From Nematostella vectensis (Eukaryota; Cnidaria; Anthozoa; Actiniaria; Edwardsiidae), in assembly GCF_932526225.1 (NCBI RefSeq), contig NC_064042.1:11419040-11483039 (forward strand): DNA of 64,000 bases, in the 5' to 3' direction. The notes under the pieces are model-generated. The model did not search any database. It saw only the letters and a program-made list of their open reading frames with translations, and had not been told where the DNA came from. Numbering within the stretch: the stretch's first letter is position 1; the number at the start of each line of letters is the position of its first letter. Shown piece after piece: positions 35,101 to 46,891 of this stretch. Both the position numbers and the translations under genes were made by a program.

Positions 35101-37029
35101 ACGGGAAAAAGGTTTAGCATTGCAAAAAAAAATCAAATGCTGCTTTTGTATAATGAGTTGTTGAAAAGTCTTTAAGCGCCTTATATGCAACTCTCCATAT
35201 GTAGATACGGACTACTCTATTCGGTTACAACTAGGGAACATATGGTCTTTTTGTTACAACACACAGGTTGATAATGCGGAGAGAGACGAATTTTCTTATC
35301 GAGGGCACGGGGGATTTTCAGTTCCCAATTTAGAGAGCCTGGAATGACACCTCTGGAAATAAAACACAAGCTTACATGAACCGAATTCGAAATCCAAGGT
35401 CTCTGTCTTGAGTAGCGTAGCCTTCCTCGCAGGTTTTTTTCAGGGAGTGAGCGACCTGCCTCAAAACTCCTGCAAATTGGGAGGCTATGAGTAGCGAAGC
35501 CCGAATGATATAGTAGCTAATGTTGTCCTTGGGGAAGTATAGCTAATAGGTACGTTGGCGTTTTGGGAATTGGTTGAACATTCCCCCAGCCAGGAAAAGG
35601 GGGAAGGGGGTCGAAAGTACTACCTCACTTGACTGAAAGCTCCGCTCAAATAAAAATAAATAAAAAAACGGAGTACTACTGGAAGCTAGAAATATCACCC
35701 TTCTAAGAAAAAATGGTCTGTTAAATGGTAAAGAACCCCCCTCCCTGTTCACACTTCCTGCTACCAGAGATTGACGCATTTTCTCGCGAACGTTTTATAT
35801 GCCCGCAATTTTTCTACATATTGTGTTTTGGTTTTTGTTTCTAGGCAAAACAACGCAAAGTATCTAGGAGAAACCTACAAGCTAGGAAAATGTTCCAGCA
35901 GAACCATGAGGATTAATACTCATTCCGACTTACCTTTCCTTTTGGATGGCTTATTTTAGTTTCTTTCTTTTGTTTCTTTTCCTGCTTCTTCACTGATAAC
36001 TGATCTGCTGTAGTCTTACAGTCTTATTCTGGGCGGCGCTTTATACTAACCTAGTATAGCCCCACCTACCCACGTCTAAATGAGACCAATCAAACCTTTA
36101 GTCATACACAAAACGACAGTTTGCAAAATGAATAGACGCCGTTCAGTATTTGGGCAATTTTGACCATACGGCATTTCCATATTGAAGGTAGGGATTAATA
36201 ATACATAGATTTTACTTGGTAAATAGTATCTTTTAAACTTTTTATTATTTCTACTTAATTTGCAATTTTATATATTTATGTGTTTCATTCACTTCTTTTA
36301 TTTGGTCTTTGGGTCTTTATTAATGTTTAGATCTTTGCGGTTGCTAAAAATAATGTTGTATTTTTTTCTATAATCCGAACGGTTTCATCAAGCATTCGAC
36401 AGTTATTGAGTGACCGTGTTAGGTTCCGTCCCACATTCCCAATATGACACCACAGGCTTCCTAACTGCGTAAGTGAACGATAGGACATACGGATTCACGC
36501 AAATAATTGTCTTTGAGTCACATCTTCATGCTATAATTCATGAAATAAATTTAATTGGGACGTAAATGTATGTAATGTGGTGTCTTTTCTTCCCTAAGTG
36601 TGGGGCTACGCTGTCTATGCGAAAAAAAACTTAATATTTGAGCAACTAAAAATTATTAATCGCTGGTATTTGAGCGGATTACCTGGATAAGCCATTAGGA
36701 AGTAGTTCCATCAATCCCTCTCCCATCTAGCCTCCCTCGTAGGCGTTTTTAGGCAGGCGTCGCTCGCTCCCCCTCCCTCCCATCCTGTACCACCGGTGTC
36801 CGTCCTTAAAAATCAAGAAAATTGCGTATTCAAAAATGAACAACAAACTTGATATATATCCCTCGTAAAATCGAGCTTCCAGGAAAGAAAAACCACAAAC
36901 GGATATATTTACAACCCAACTCATACGTCATACATCTCTCAGATTCGTGCCCATCTTTGAAATCCTTCACTGATGCGTGTGGGAAGCCTGTGGTGACTCT
37001 CCGGCCATGCGTTTTCTGTGACAACGCGA
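32116..37029. other. Non-coding, gene-poor, with repeat fragments
   Basis: Holds a hairpin at 33378-33456, a family of CCCCTAAGAGATAGCA strings at 34280-34570, a C-run at 34627-34644, a GCCTCGTTCACACGG repeat-like end at 33886, and an AGCCTYCCTCG repeat fragment near 35420 and 36730. The 121-codon frame at 32757-33122 has no recognisable domain. Confidence 0.45.
33378..33456. repeat. Inverted repeat (hairpin) with CTGCTAGCAG cores
   Basis: CCCTGCTAGCAGAGGTCTCT and its near-complement at the right end form ~30-base arms around a ~25-base loop. Each arm itself contains a palindrome around GCTAGC. Probably a small MITE. Confidence 0.6.
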
Positions 37030-37109
37030 GATGGTCAGATACCGTACACTGTATGTCTCTTTTTGTTGTCAGCGGCAGGAGGCAGATCTTACATGCGCGC
37101 GCACAAGAA

Positions 37110-37121
37110 GACGCCATATTG
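37110..37121 (-). promoter_or_regulatory. YY1-like motif upstream of CWC15
   Basis: GACGCCATATTG reads CAATATGGCGTC on the reverse strand, about 100 bases before the CWC15 start. The same CAATATGGCG core occurs between profilin and GTF2F2. Confidence 0.45.
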
Positions 37122-37220
37122 ACAAAACCGACCGAACGAAAGATCTCAAACATTTATCGGTAGATCGCTGGTTATTTTTGTATATCTTGAGAATACTGAA
37201 GCAGTCTAACTCCTCGAGGA

Positions 37221-39514
37221 ATGACTACCGCCGCCAGACCTACATGGGACACGGCGAGGGGAGGAAGAGGCAAGGGAGAGGGGGATTTGTCAGCGCTTTC
37301 TAAACAGTACTCGAGTCGCGATCTTCCCTCTCACAACAAACTCAAACACAGGTAACTTTATATAGAGATGGTCTTATATGAATACAGAAGCTACAAAATC
37401 AAACACAGATAGATAGAGATGGCTATTTGAATACACAAGCTACAATCAGACACAAGTACAGTAGATAGAGATCGATATACGAATCTACAAGCTACAAACT
37501 CAAACACAGACAGAAAGCAAAGACATTTCTTTCTTGCTTGTTATTTGATAGCCACCCTATGGCAGTTCCATATTTGGGTGGTTTGAGAATTTTACCCCTT
37601 TAAAGCAAATTGAATGTGTGAATATTGTAATACCATAGAAATAAGTGTGTACTTTCTATGATTTACAGTAAGTAATACTCTTGGATGGCCCACTGAAAAC
37701 CCAATCATTCTTTTTTTAATTGCTGACTTTGATTTTCTCCTCAGACAAACAGGCCAAGACACCACCGAAGAAATTCGCAGCCGTGACCTTCGCAAGGAGC
37801 TTGAAGAGCGAGAGCACCAAGCTGCCCGGGAACGTGCCAAGGAAAAGTCAGGGAGGGGCCTAGTGGAGCTACCCAAGCGACCAAGACTTGAACAAGCAGC
37901 CAGCAATCTAGATGCAGATGACCCAGTTGATGATGATGATGAAGATGATGATTCTGACGCCAGGTACAAGTGCAAATGAGAATGTATAAAAAAGTTTGAG
38001 TGATTTAATGGAAAATCTCTTTGCATTTTCAGTGATGATGAGGACGACACAGCTGAACTTCTTGCGGAGCTTCAGAGAATCAAGAAAGAGCGTGCTCAGG
38101 AAGAACTTAGAAAGGTTTGTCCTTAATATCTCTATTTATATCTTTTAAGTTAAGGGTGGGATTTGACTATTTGATTTTCAAACAAGTGTGTCAAGCTATA
38201 CGTGTATGTGCTAGTTTTTGGGATTACCCAACCTCAGTCAATCTTTGAGTTCGGATAATAACCAGAGAGGTTAGAGGTAAATCATTGAATCCCCCCCCCC
38301 CTCATAAAAAAAGTAAAGAATAAAAGAAAATAAATAAATAAAAATAATGATAAAATAATGAATCAGAACCCTTTTAGGACTGGATATCTCTAATTGGCTA
38401 TTTCTTAATTGAAGAATGTGTGGCTGGCTCTGTTCATTCCTATTACTGTGACACACAAGTTTGGATGGCCTTTAAGCAGACTGTTTTCTCTTTGGGAATT
38501 TCTAGCTTCCACATTCTTTTATTCGAGTGCGCCTTCAGTACCTTTCACCTCCTCCCCAGGCTACTGGTGTTAATCCTGATTTCATTTCAGGAAAAACAAA
38601 AAAAAGAGGAGGAAGAGAAAGTAAGGATGGAGAACATCATGTCTGGGAACCCATTACTAAACCCACAGAGTAACTTCAAGGTCAAGAGAAGGTAAACTAC
38701 TAATGATTTAAGCAACAAGGTTCTAATGTAAAAAAAATTTGATTGGCCGAGACACATTATTCAAGCATAAGTTACACTTAAAACAAGATTTTACCTGTTT
38801 TTAATATTTATTGTTAGGGCTTTTTAGAGAAAGTTGATGTGGGGAACCTTGTTAAAATTAGAAGAGAAAAAACTATTGTCCCTGCACCATCTAATTGGTT
38901 CAAAACAGAAAATAAGATATATTAGGGAGCACATTTTCCTCAAAACATAACTATATTCTACATTTTCTTACCAGTATGTTTTGTATAAAAAGAACCTATG
39001 TGGGGAAAGCTTTTTGCCACAGAACAATGGGACCTTGGTTCCTTCTTGCATTAATGATTACTTAAGATTTTTATTGTCTTTTTTTTGTAGGTGGGATGAT
39101 GATGTTGTATTCAAGAACTGTGCAAAAGGCGAAGATGAAAAGGTACATTGTAATCCGATGGAATAACCCTTCTTCTATATTTCCATATTGTTCCACCAGG
39201 ATGTAAAATACTGGCGGTATGGGCTCACCAAAATTTCATAATTTCTCAGATCACAAGCCTGCAGTAGTTTCATCAATGGAAGACACTAAATACAGTATTA
39301 TAAGAACATTTAATAAAATACTATTTTTGTAAGGGTTGTCTCAATATAAATGACTATAATACTATTACTCACTAATATCATATCTCATGAGTGTCTTTAT
39401 CTTAAATGTCTCCATTCATTTACATTGTCTTTTATTCTCTAGGGCCAACACTTCATCAACGACATGATCCGATCAGATTTCCACAGAAAATTCATGGAAA
39501 AATACATAAAATAA
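37221..39514 (+). CDS. CWC15: Spliceosome-associated protein CWC15, six exons
   Basis: Component of the Prp19/CDC5L-associated (NineTeen-related) core of the spliceosome; acts in nuclear pre-mRNA splicing. Exons: 37221-37351, 37745-37963, 38033-38114, 38591-38691, 39091-39142, 39443-39514, all with GT/AG borders and agreeing phases; 218 residues (about 229 in human). The N-terminus has [20 protein letters not shown] and [12 protein letters not shown], followed by the [20 protein letters not shown] block. The middle is charged, with Asp-rich runs and a coiled-coil-like [17 protein letters not shown]. The C-terminus carries [24 protein letters not shown] and [17 protein letters not shown], the family's most conserved part. 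The start is fixed by the conserved N-terminal sequence. An AATAAA at 39975 is a plausible poly(A) signal. Nothing looks broken. Confidence 0.96.
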
Positions 39515-39974
39515 AAAAATGTACCATACAAACTTTGTATTTGTACATAACAGGTTTGGGCAAACCCATGATAAAGTGATTGCCCTTAATGAAATGCAGT
39601 GAAATGCAAAACTTTCGAACCTCTTTATTTGATGCATGATAGAATGCACCTTGTCTGATGTCAGCTACATCAGAATAGGATAGCTTTCAACTATCCTGCA
39701 CAAGGTGGGAGTCTCTAAATTGTTCTTCAAAGCTCCAAAACTCATGATTTTGCATTGTATCTCCAGTTTTTGGACTAAAAACATCAGACAAAAAACAAAA
39801 GGCAAAGGTTTTTGAAAAACCTAATCTCATTTTGGAAAAAAAGATCTCAAAACTAAAATTTCAAGGTTTGACAAGTGTATGATTGACTAGTTATGAAATG
39901 CTTATTCCTGCAAGCGGTAGCTTTCTAGTCTTATTTTGTCTCTCATTTGTTGTAAAGATGCTGTAACAATATTT

Positions 39975-39980
39975 AATAAA
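39975..39980 (+). other. Polyadenylation signal candidate, CWC15
   Basis: AATAAA about 460 bases after the CWC15 stop codon, followed by an ACTGTACTGTGTTATTGTTG stretch with a GT/T-rich element. Confidence 0.5.
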
Positions 39981-40115
39981 GAAAGAACATACTGTACTGT
40001 GTTATTGTTGCCATTTGTATGTATCAGCATTTTGAGTTGCCAGCACTCTTATCCATATCGGTAAGCAGGCAGAGATTTTGTGCAACTATATGAAGTTTTG
40101 AAATCCTAGAAATAT

Positions 40116-40473
40116 CACAGGTAGCCCAGGCTCTTTTAATGAGTATTTTGAACTGACTGGCTCATTGACCCTTAATAGAGAGAACTTGTTACTTTATGCA
40201 AGTATTCTTCCATAAAAATCCATTCTAAAATGCTATTCCCTCTTTAGTTGGAGTGATAGAGGGAATTCTAAATTTCACCTAACAGCGCTAAAGCGGCCCC
40301 AAATGCGCTCTAAATCACTTAAACAGTAAATAATAGACCACTACTACATCAAGATGTAGTGAATTTATTTCTTTTTTATGAAAGAATACTAGCAACTCCT
40401 TATGTTCTCTCTATTAACGGTCAATGAGCCGGTCGGTTCAAATTACTCATTGACAGTGCCTGGGCTACCTGTG
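40116..40473. mobile_element. 358-bp MITE with ~105-bp inverted repeats
   Basis: Starts CACAGGTAGCCCAGGC and ends with its complement; homology between the ends continues for about 105 bases with mismatches. A 7-bp GAAATAT target duplication lies at 40109-40115 and 40474-40480. Non-coding. It sits 600 bases downstream of CWC15. Confidence 0.85.
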
Positions 40474-40480
40474 GAAATAT

Positions 40481-41385
40481 TCCTCCCCTTTACTGGACTC
40501 CTGAGTCTGCCACTGTCATCATACTTGGGAGCTTAATTTAGTGTCCATACAGTAAAAGTGGGAGTCCATAATGGTAGTTTTTTAGGCCAATTCTTTGTAT
40601 TTCAGCCTTGCATTTCTCTCCATATTAACCTGTTGCCATGGTGTCTCTCGACTGCTGCAGTGTCCTTGCACAAACTAACAGTAATTGGTATTATTATGTA
40701 GATCTGCAGTTTTTTGTATGCAAAGCTACAATAAAACAATCATATAATGCAACTGCTTGTTTTTTTGCCTGTGTTTGACTGAGTCTCACTTGTTTTGCTT
40801 TTGTTTTCTAGTGAAAATCGAGAATCACTTTAATTATGTTGTGCCTCATGAACTGATTTCCTGTCAGGATACAGACTATACGAAGTAGCAATGATACCCT
40901 GTAGGCTATAATCAGTGATTTTAGCATTAAAAATCCATTCCCAAGTTTGCAGGGCGAAAAAAATGGTTGTGTCTTTATCAACCATGGCCTTAATATGGGT
41001 GATGGCCTTAATATGGGTGGGCTATAGCAGTGAAGAACATTTCTTTTTTAATATATTGTATGTACAAAAGTGTTAATTGAACATGGATTGACTGAAAAAT
41101 AGAATATGCGTAATAAATACAACATGTTTCCATACATTGGTAAAAATAGATGTTAATTTATGAACAGCAACTCGTTCAGCCCAAAATTATGCCAGAATTT
41201 AGGTGGAAAATGGAAAAAATATAATTGCTGTGTGTCAGGGTATTACTGGTCAGACTTCAAATGTGCACATGTGTGCACACTTGCATATATATTGAGATGG
41301 ACTTTTGGGTGGAGCTATCTTTTTAACAAGTGGAGGTTTCAAGTAAATGACAATTAGAGGGGGTTAAAATGATTATTTCATTGCA
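40481..41385. other. Non-coding between the convergent CWC15 and GTF2F2 genes
   Basis: No gene or delimited repeat recognised; AT-rich sequence. Confidence 0.5.
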
Positions 41386-41391
41386 TTTATT
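41386..41391 (-). other. Polyadenylation signal candidate, GTF2F2
   Basis: AATAAA on the reverse strand about 95 bases beyond the GTF2F2 stop codon. Confidence 0.55.
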
Positions 41392-41483
41392 CCCCTTGAA
41401 CCCTTGGGCCTCTAGAACACAAAGAATTGATGGATGTGTTCTAACTTTTATAGTCTGTGTTGATGTCAAAAGCTGGGGCATTA

Positions 41484-44400
41484 TCAGCTGCTGTCTTTAT
41501 CCTCTGTATTCTTGCCATAATGTCTATACTCTGGTTTCAGCTCCCACATGTTTTTGTGTGGATTTTTGGTGTTGTATTGTGCAATTTCTTTAAGAATACT
41601 TTTGAGGTAAACCTGAAATAGGTAAAAAGAGACAGAATTTGCATGCAATAGTGGGAGGCAAATAATGTACAGAAATGTATAGTAAATTAACAATATATTT
41701 TCCTATGGTTTGCATGCTTTTTTCACTCATTTACTAGGGCAGAGGCAAAATAGAGGCTGACAGAGAAATTAAACAGGCCTTTTGCCAGAGGAGGGGGGGG
41801 GGGCAGAAAAACAACTTCTCACTAGTCTGGAATATCCATTCAAATGAAAGAAAATTAGTCACCACTGCAAACTAGACAAAATGATCTTGCCAAGTGACCC
41901 TCTCCCCCTCCCACTCAAAATCCAATTTACAAGCCTGAGATATACAAGGTCTCTACTTACAATTGGTTGCTGAGTTTTGTGGACCAAGTCCTTAAGATTA
42001 TAATACTGGTGCTGTTCAAATGCACTGAAGAGAGACGCTTTAACGTCTTCTTCTGTGGCCCGAGCCCTCTTCCCTTCGTCCTTCTTCTTCTTCTTGTACT
42101 CAATCTGAAACAGCATAGACACGTATAAGCTAGTTGTATTTCATTAATTAAGTTAGGGTTTAAAGCCAGAAGGCAATTAATTTTTTAGCTGTCAAATGAA
42201 GCACAGGATAAAAAGTTTAGCATTTGATTACGACAAATATACTACATGGGAAACCGTTTGTGTAAAGCTGATATAGGCGTACATACCTCTTATGGCCAGA
42301 CACTACTAGTAACCACTAATACAGCATATGTACAGTATTTTAGTATAGCAATGTGCATTGCCTATAAAAGCTTAATTGTATGGTCAAACACCACTAGGTG
42401 TCTGACCATAGGATGAATCTATGCTTAGAAAGAATTCTTAGATTCATCCTATGGTCAGACACCACTACTGTGGCACTATAACATATCTGTCAACTCAACC
42501 GCATTAGGCAGGTGTCACAAGATTTTGGACCTCATCACAAGCCTTATTTTTGTGAGAATGTTCACACATTCTCTGTATTCACCCGCATCGGCTCTCTTGA
42601 GTTTTTTCACATATTTACTGTATTTCACCCAATTTTTACAAGATTTATGTCCAAGCTGGATGGACAGCTCTGCTATAGCATGTGTAGTGTCTGTTGTGTA
42701 TAGCTGTATACTTACATTCATCTTATGGTCAGATACTGGCTTGTAGGCATTGGTAACAATCTTTTTCAGCTGCTGAGCCTGTCTTGCCGGCTTACTGGCC
42801 ACCTGTATTGATTTTCTGCAACAAAAAAAACTTGCTCTAGATGAATATAATATGTCACATACACTTTTAAAGAGTCTAAGACCAGTATTATTAATGCAAG
42901 GTATACACATGATAAGTCAATATTGCTACAGTACAGGTCTAGAGTAACATAACCTCCACTTGCGAGTACTCGAGACTCGTGCATATTCTACTTGAGAGTG
43001 GCTCGAGAGTATCGACTCACCGAATATTCATAAGCTTGAGAGTGTGAGTGATTTATTTCGTTGTTCACTAAAGCAATGACTTGAAAATATTTGGGACTGC
43101 GTGCATGGTTAGTGAAGAAAACTCGGAAACATCGAACAATATTTTTTCGCTATCTCACGAACATTAGAAAAACAACTTCAATTTATAGAGAGTGTCACAC
43201 ATTCATTTCACAGGTCATTTCGCATACGAGAATGAAACGAACCGTCCTCGTTGTTTCTTCATCTGATCTCGCATGTTTGAGTTGTCATAACCTTTGTTTT
43301 GCTTCTGATCAGCCACAAACTGTTTGAGATATTATTTCAAGATGTTTTTTTTAAAAGTGAATCAATATTTCCTACGAACATTTTTTGAAAAGCGTCAATG
43401 TATTAAATATTTCGTCTACGAAGAAAAGAATGAAGAAATGTCTTGTTTCTTTAAAGATCCCTGTATTTGAGTGATAATTCTTAAACCTTCGCATTCGCTA
43501 AAAGTGTGAGGGGTACGGTTTCTGCGAGTGGCAAGTGGCTACTTCTCGATTGCCTCATTAAAAGTGAGTCACGATTTTTGAGTGGTGAGAGTGCTAATGA
43601 GGACTCAACACTCGCGAGTGGAGGTTATGTTACTCTAGACCTGTACTGTAAGGTTGTGACTTTGAACATTATGGGATATCCGTGCAGTAAAGCACGCAAT
43701 CCATTAACTCATGGTCCTCCAAGATGCTCCATAAAGATCATTTATTTAACATAATTTATGAGGGGATCTTATAATCATCACCTTTTATGAAGAAAATAGT
43801 CATTACTTGGATTCAAAGGTCGACAATCCGCTCTCTGAACAACCCTTCCTTCAACTGCAAGTTTCTCTGAGGTATAATAATAATTAAAGAACTTATTAGA
43901 GCCATAAAACAGTGCAATGCTGAGCCCACATTCCTTGCCCCCGGGGAGGATTTTTTTTTTTAAGAATCTCCAACTCCCCTTTTGGATATTTTTGTGGATG
44001 TAATAATAAAAAAAAATAATAATAAAGGGTATTTCAACAAATGGGAATTAGAGCAGATTATACTGAGGTTACTGCTAGGGAAAATAGGAAAAACAGATAA
44101 GTTATGGTTAGGGCTAAACATTTTAACTCATATTTACTTTGCTACAAAAATTTAAGCTCTTTTTCTATTATACTAGTTCAATAGATAGCCATCATATGAC
44201 TTATTAATCCCATCACACTGTGATTCACTGCTGTTGCATGATTTACCTGTCATTTCTTCATCTTCAGCACCTGGAAAAGGCAATGAAAGCATTCAGAGGA
44301 CAATGGATTATATACATATCAATATGAATGTAATTGTAATTATCACTAATTATCACTATTAGCATCATCATCATCACAGTAAATAATCTACAACATCATC

Positions 44401-45785
44401 TCTAACATCATCATCATCATGAGTAACTTATCGTCAACATCATCATCTGCAAAATCATCACTAACAGAGAAAAATTAACACTGGTCGTTACCAACATCAC
44501 CATCGTCATTAGCACAACAACAGATCTGCATTGAACAAAAACTTAATCTGCATGTTGACCCTTAAAAGAAAAGTTATGAAATTGTGTATACTTCAATAAA
44601 CATATATTATATTATCAAATACACGAGCTGTGAAATCTTTTTTCCAAAGTAGAAAGATATTAAATAAAATCAAGTAAGCTTATGTACCCCAGTATTTTGA
44701 GAGACTGTAAACATACTTCGTACACTGTTAACAGATTATGTTGATGTACCTGAAGGACCTTCTGATAACACGACAAGTGGTTGCTCTACTTTTGACATCA
44801 ACAGCTTAAAGTCTCGAGGGACCTTTGCTTCGCTTGAGTCTTCACCAACAGCTATAGGCTCGGCAAGTCTGTATATGATCTGGAATCAAGATATTCAAGG
44901 GTTTATCAATCCCAATACAAATATGCTCAAGGACTTTACATTTAATGGTGCAAGGAAAAATAAAGCTGAGGTGTAAGATACTTGCAGTGCGAGTGCAAAT
45001 CAGAACAGAGGAGATACAAGAAGAGAACAGAAAGAAGCAAAAATGAAAACAATTTTTTCTTTCTTTCCTACTTGATCTCTTACATTTCCACTTCATAGCT
45101 AGAATGCGCCAGCATGAATTAGTGTGAAAGAGTCGCAAGTGGAGGGGGAGGGGGACAAGCAAGAAGAAAAGAAAGAGAGAATGGATCCCTTTTCTCTCCT
45201 CCTTATTTGCATCTCATTAATGCTGGTTTACGCACATATGCAAATGCTCTAACGCCTGCTTCTTTCATGATTCAGTTTCCTTTTAGTTTTCTTTTGCAAG
45301 TAGAAAGCAAACTTCAAGAATCCAGTAGTTGGGGGAAAAACATACAGTACCTCATTCTTTTGAGGATTCCTGAAAACAAACAAAACATAGCTACATAAAT
45401 AAATGAAAGTGTAAGTTAATCAATTATTACTCAAGGTTAAATAATTGTGTATCAAAAAAATGTAAAATTCAAGCATATCTTACTTGTTGATTTTTAGGGT
45501 CCCAACGATACCAGAAGGATCGGCCTTCTCCATCCACAGATTAGATAGATACTTGGGGACCTAGGTTTATCACAATGAATCAAGGCTTTAAAACTACCTG
45601 ATTTTCACCCGGTAACTTTATCAATCTAAGCACGGCTTTTTACTTCCATTCATTCCGTCCACCGAGTCCACACACATTTTCAAGAAACTGACAATAATAG
45701 AACAAATCAACACACATTTCCATTTAAAAAAGCATACCTTCACAAGCCACACATCTCTCCCAGCTCCATTGCAGTCTAGCTCCAT
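41484..45785 (-). CDS. GTF2F2: General transcription factor IIF subunit 2 (RAP30, TFIIF beta), nine exons
   Basis: Small subunit of TFIIF: binds RAP74 and RNA polymerase II and delivers polymerase to the preinitiation complex in the nucleus. Exons, 5' to 3' on the reverse strand: 45785-45738, 45560-45484, 45369-45351 (19 nt), 44879-44750, 44270-44247 (24 nt), 43866-43782, 42815-42716, 42104-41961, 41612-41484. All borders are GT/AG and every phase joins; 251 residues (249 in human). The N-terminal dimerisation region has VWLVKVPKYLS; the middle has VVQRADCRP; the C-terminal winged-helix DNA-binding domain runs from the KKKKKDEGKRARA linker through FSAFEQHQYYNLKDLV to WELKPEYRHYG. Two exons are micro-exons. 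Introns hold a 720-bp MITE, an exon-derived inverted repeat and an ATC-rich microsatellite. The 5' end faces profilin across 277 bases. No damage seen. Confidence 0.95.
42397..42463. repeat. 25-bp perfect inverted repeat resembling a GTF2F2 exon end
   Basis: Arms 42397-42421 and 42439-42463, 17-base loop, in the intron after GTF2F2 exon 7. Each arm matches the end of exon 7 (GTATCTGACCATAAGATGAA) except for a few purine transitions. Related strings lie at about 42290 and 42379. Confidence 0.85.
42929..43648. mobile_element. 720-bp TA-flanked MITE in a GTF2F2 intron
   Basis: Terminal inverted repeats of about 38 bases (CAGTACAGGTCTAGAGTAAC, then ATAACCTCCACT) with a single mismatch. TA flanks both ends (42927-42928, 43649-43650). 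No transposase; the interior is rich in GAGTG/CTCGAG strings. It fills about three quarters of the intron between exons 6 and 7. Confidence 0.85.
44330..44530 (+). repeat. Imperfect (ATC)n microsatellite
   Basis: Interrupted CATCAT runs in the GTF2F2 intron between exons 4 and 5. Confidence 0.7.
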
Positions 45786-46062
45786 ATATATAGTATAAAC
45801 TGACCTCTTTCTGATAGTAGATCAGTTCTTAGTGAAAAACCAAACAAATCAATTCCAATATGGCGGAGTTTACCTTAGGGACCGAGGCCTTCACGGTAAG
45901 ACAACATAGGTATCCTGAATATCATCACATTGGCCAATCAGCATTGAGAGTTTGTTTGACGTCACGGAAAGCTCGTCCCGCCGCGTTTTGGATGAAGAAA
46001 CGTGCAAAAAAAAAAAGGCTTTGACAAAAGTTGACTGAAAAACAGATCTGCATTTAACAAGA
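45786..46062. promoter_or_regulatory. Bidirectional promoter, GTF2F2 (-) and profilin (+)
   Basis: 277 bases separate the two start codons. A YY1-like CCAATATGGCGGAG lies at 45855-45868, 70 bases from the GTF2F2 ATG. An ATTGG string lies near 45931. The ATG inside the YY1-like motif opens a 12-codon frame that ends at a GTAAGA donor (45895); it could be a 5' UTR exon of a longer profilin transcript, which is unproven. Confidence 0.6.
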
Positions 46063-46891
46063 ATGTCTTGGCAAGCTTACGTCGATAACAACATGGTTGG
46101 AACCGGAAAAGTGCAGAGGGCTGCAATCCACGGCCTTGATGGTTCTTGCTGGGCTACAAGCAGCGGTTTTTCGGTAAGTAAATAAGGGATTTTTTCCACC
46201 ATATCTCAAGTTATGGCTTCCCTATCAAAACAACTAGAAAAAGAGAGTGATATCTATAAAACTAGAATGCTAAACCTTTTTCTAAATTTAAACGCTTTTT
46301 TTTCTGAAAGGGGTAATGCAGGTGATGATAAATAATAAATAAGACACATTTTCACCGTTCTCTCCATTCATTTTTGTGTTAGAAGAAAGGTTTGAAGATT
46401 TCTTCAAATTCAAGTTGAACGAACAGGTTTCAAGAAGCGCAGAACTGAATTCGATAGAATTAAAAAGTTTTGTTTTTTACTTTGAGTACCATGCAGATGT
46501 GTATAAAGAATATAAAAAAAAAAGATTATTACATCAGGCGTCAAATTTAAAGAAATTGTTGTCTCCCATTTAGTACTCGTGCGCTTTGCAAAATCTAGAA
46601 TTTCCCGCATGTTTTCAGGTTTCTCAGCAAGAGGCGATGGAACTACTCAAAAGTCTAAAAGACGGTAGTGTATCTGCAAAAACCATCGGCGGTGCCAAGT
46701 ACATGATGCTGCGAAACGACCAAGAATCCAAGATCTGTTACCTGAAACTGAAGGACAAGGGCGGTTTCTGCGTGTGCCTGACCAAGCAAGCCCTGGTGAT
46801 AGGGGGGTACGAGGAGAGTGCTGGGGGCGCAGGGAACTGCAATAACGTCGTAGAACAACTTGCCCAGTACCTCAAAGAAAGTGGTTATTGA
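46063..46891 (+). CDS. Profilin, two coding exons
   Basis: Small cytosolic actin-binding protein that promotes nucleotide exchange on G-actin and feeds formin/Ena-VASP filament growth; in the family it also binds poly-proline and phosphoinositides. Exons 46063-46173 and 46619-46891 join in phase 0 across a 445-base intron (TCG|GTAAGT, TTTTCAG|GTT); 127 residues, normal for profilins. The N-terminal signature is MSWQAYVDNNMVGTG, followed by the HGLDGSCWATSSGF block. The second exon has KYMMLRNDQE, a CYLKLKDKGGFCVCLTKQAL core strand pair, GGY, and the C-terminal amphipathic helix ending VVEQLAQYLKESGY. The start is fixed by the M-S-W signature. AATAAA at 47108. Intact. Confidence 0.95.

Noticed and set aside
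36830-37303. Open frames of 90-107 codons on both strands over the CWC15 5' region
   Set aside because: They overlap the promoter and first exon of CWC15 in other frames and have no recognisable features.
45859-45894. A 12-codon first exon starting MAEFT
   Set aside because: The ATG is part of a YY1-like motif and no downstream exon could be assigned; noted only as a possible 5' UTR exon.
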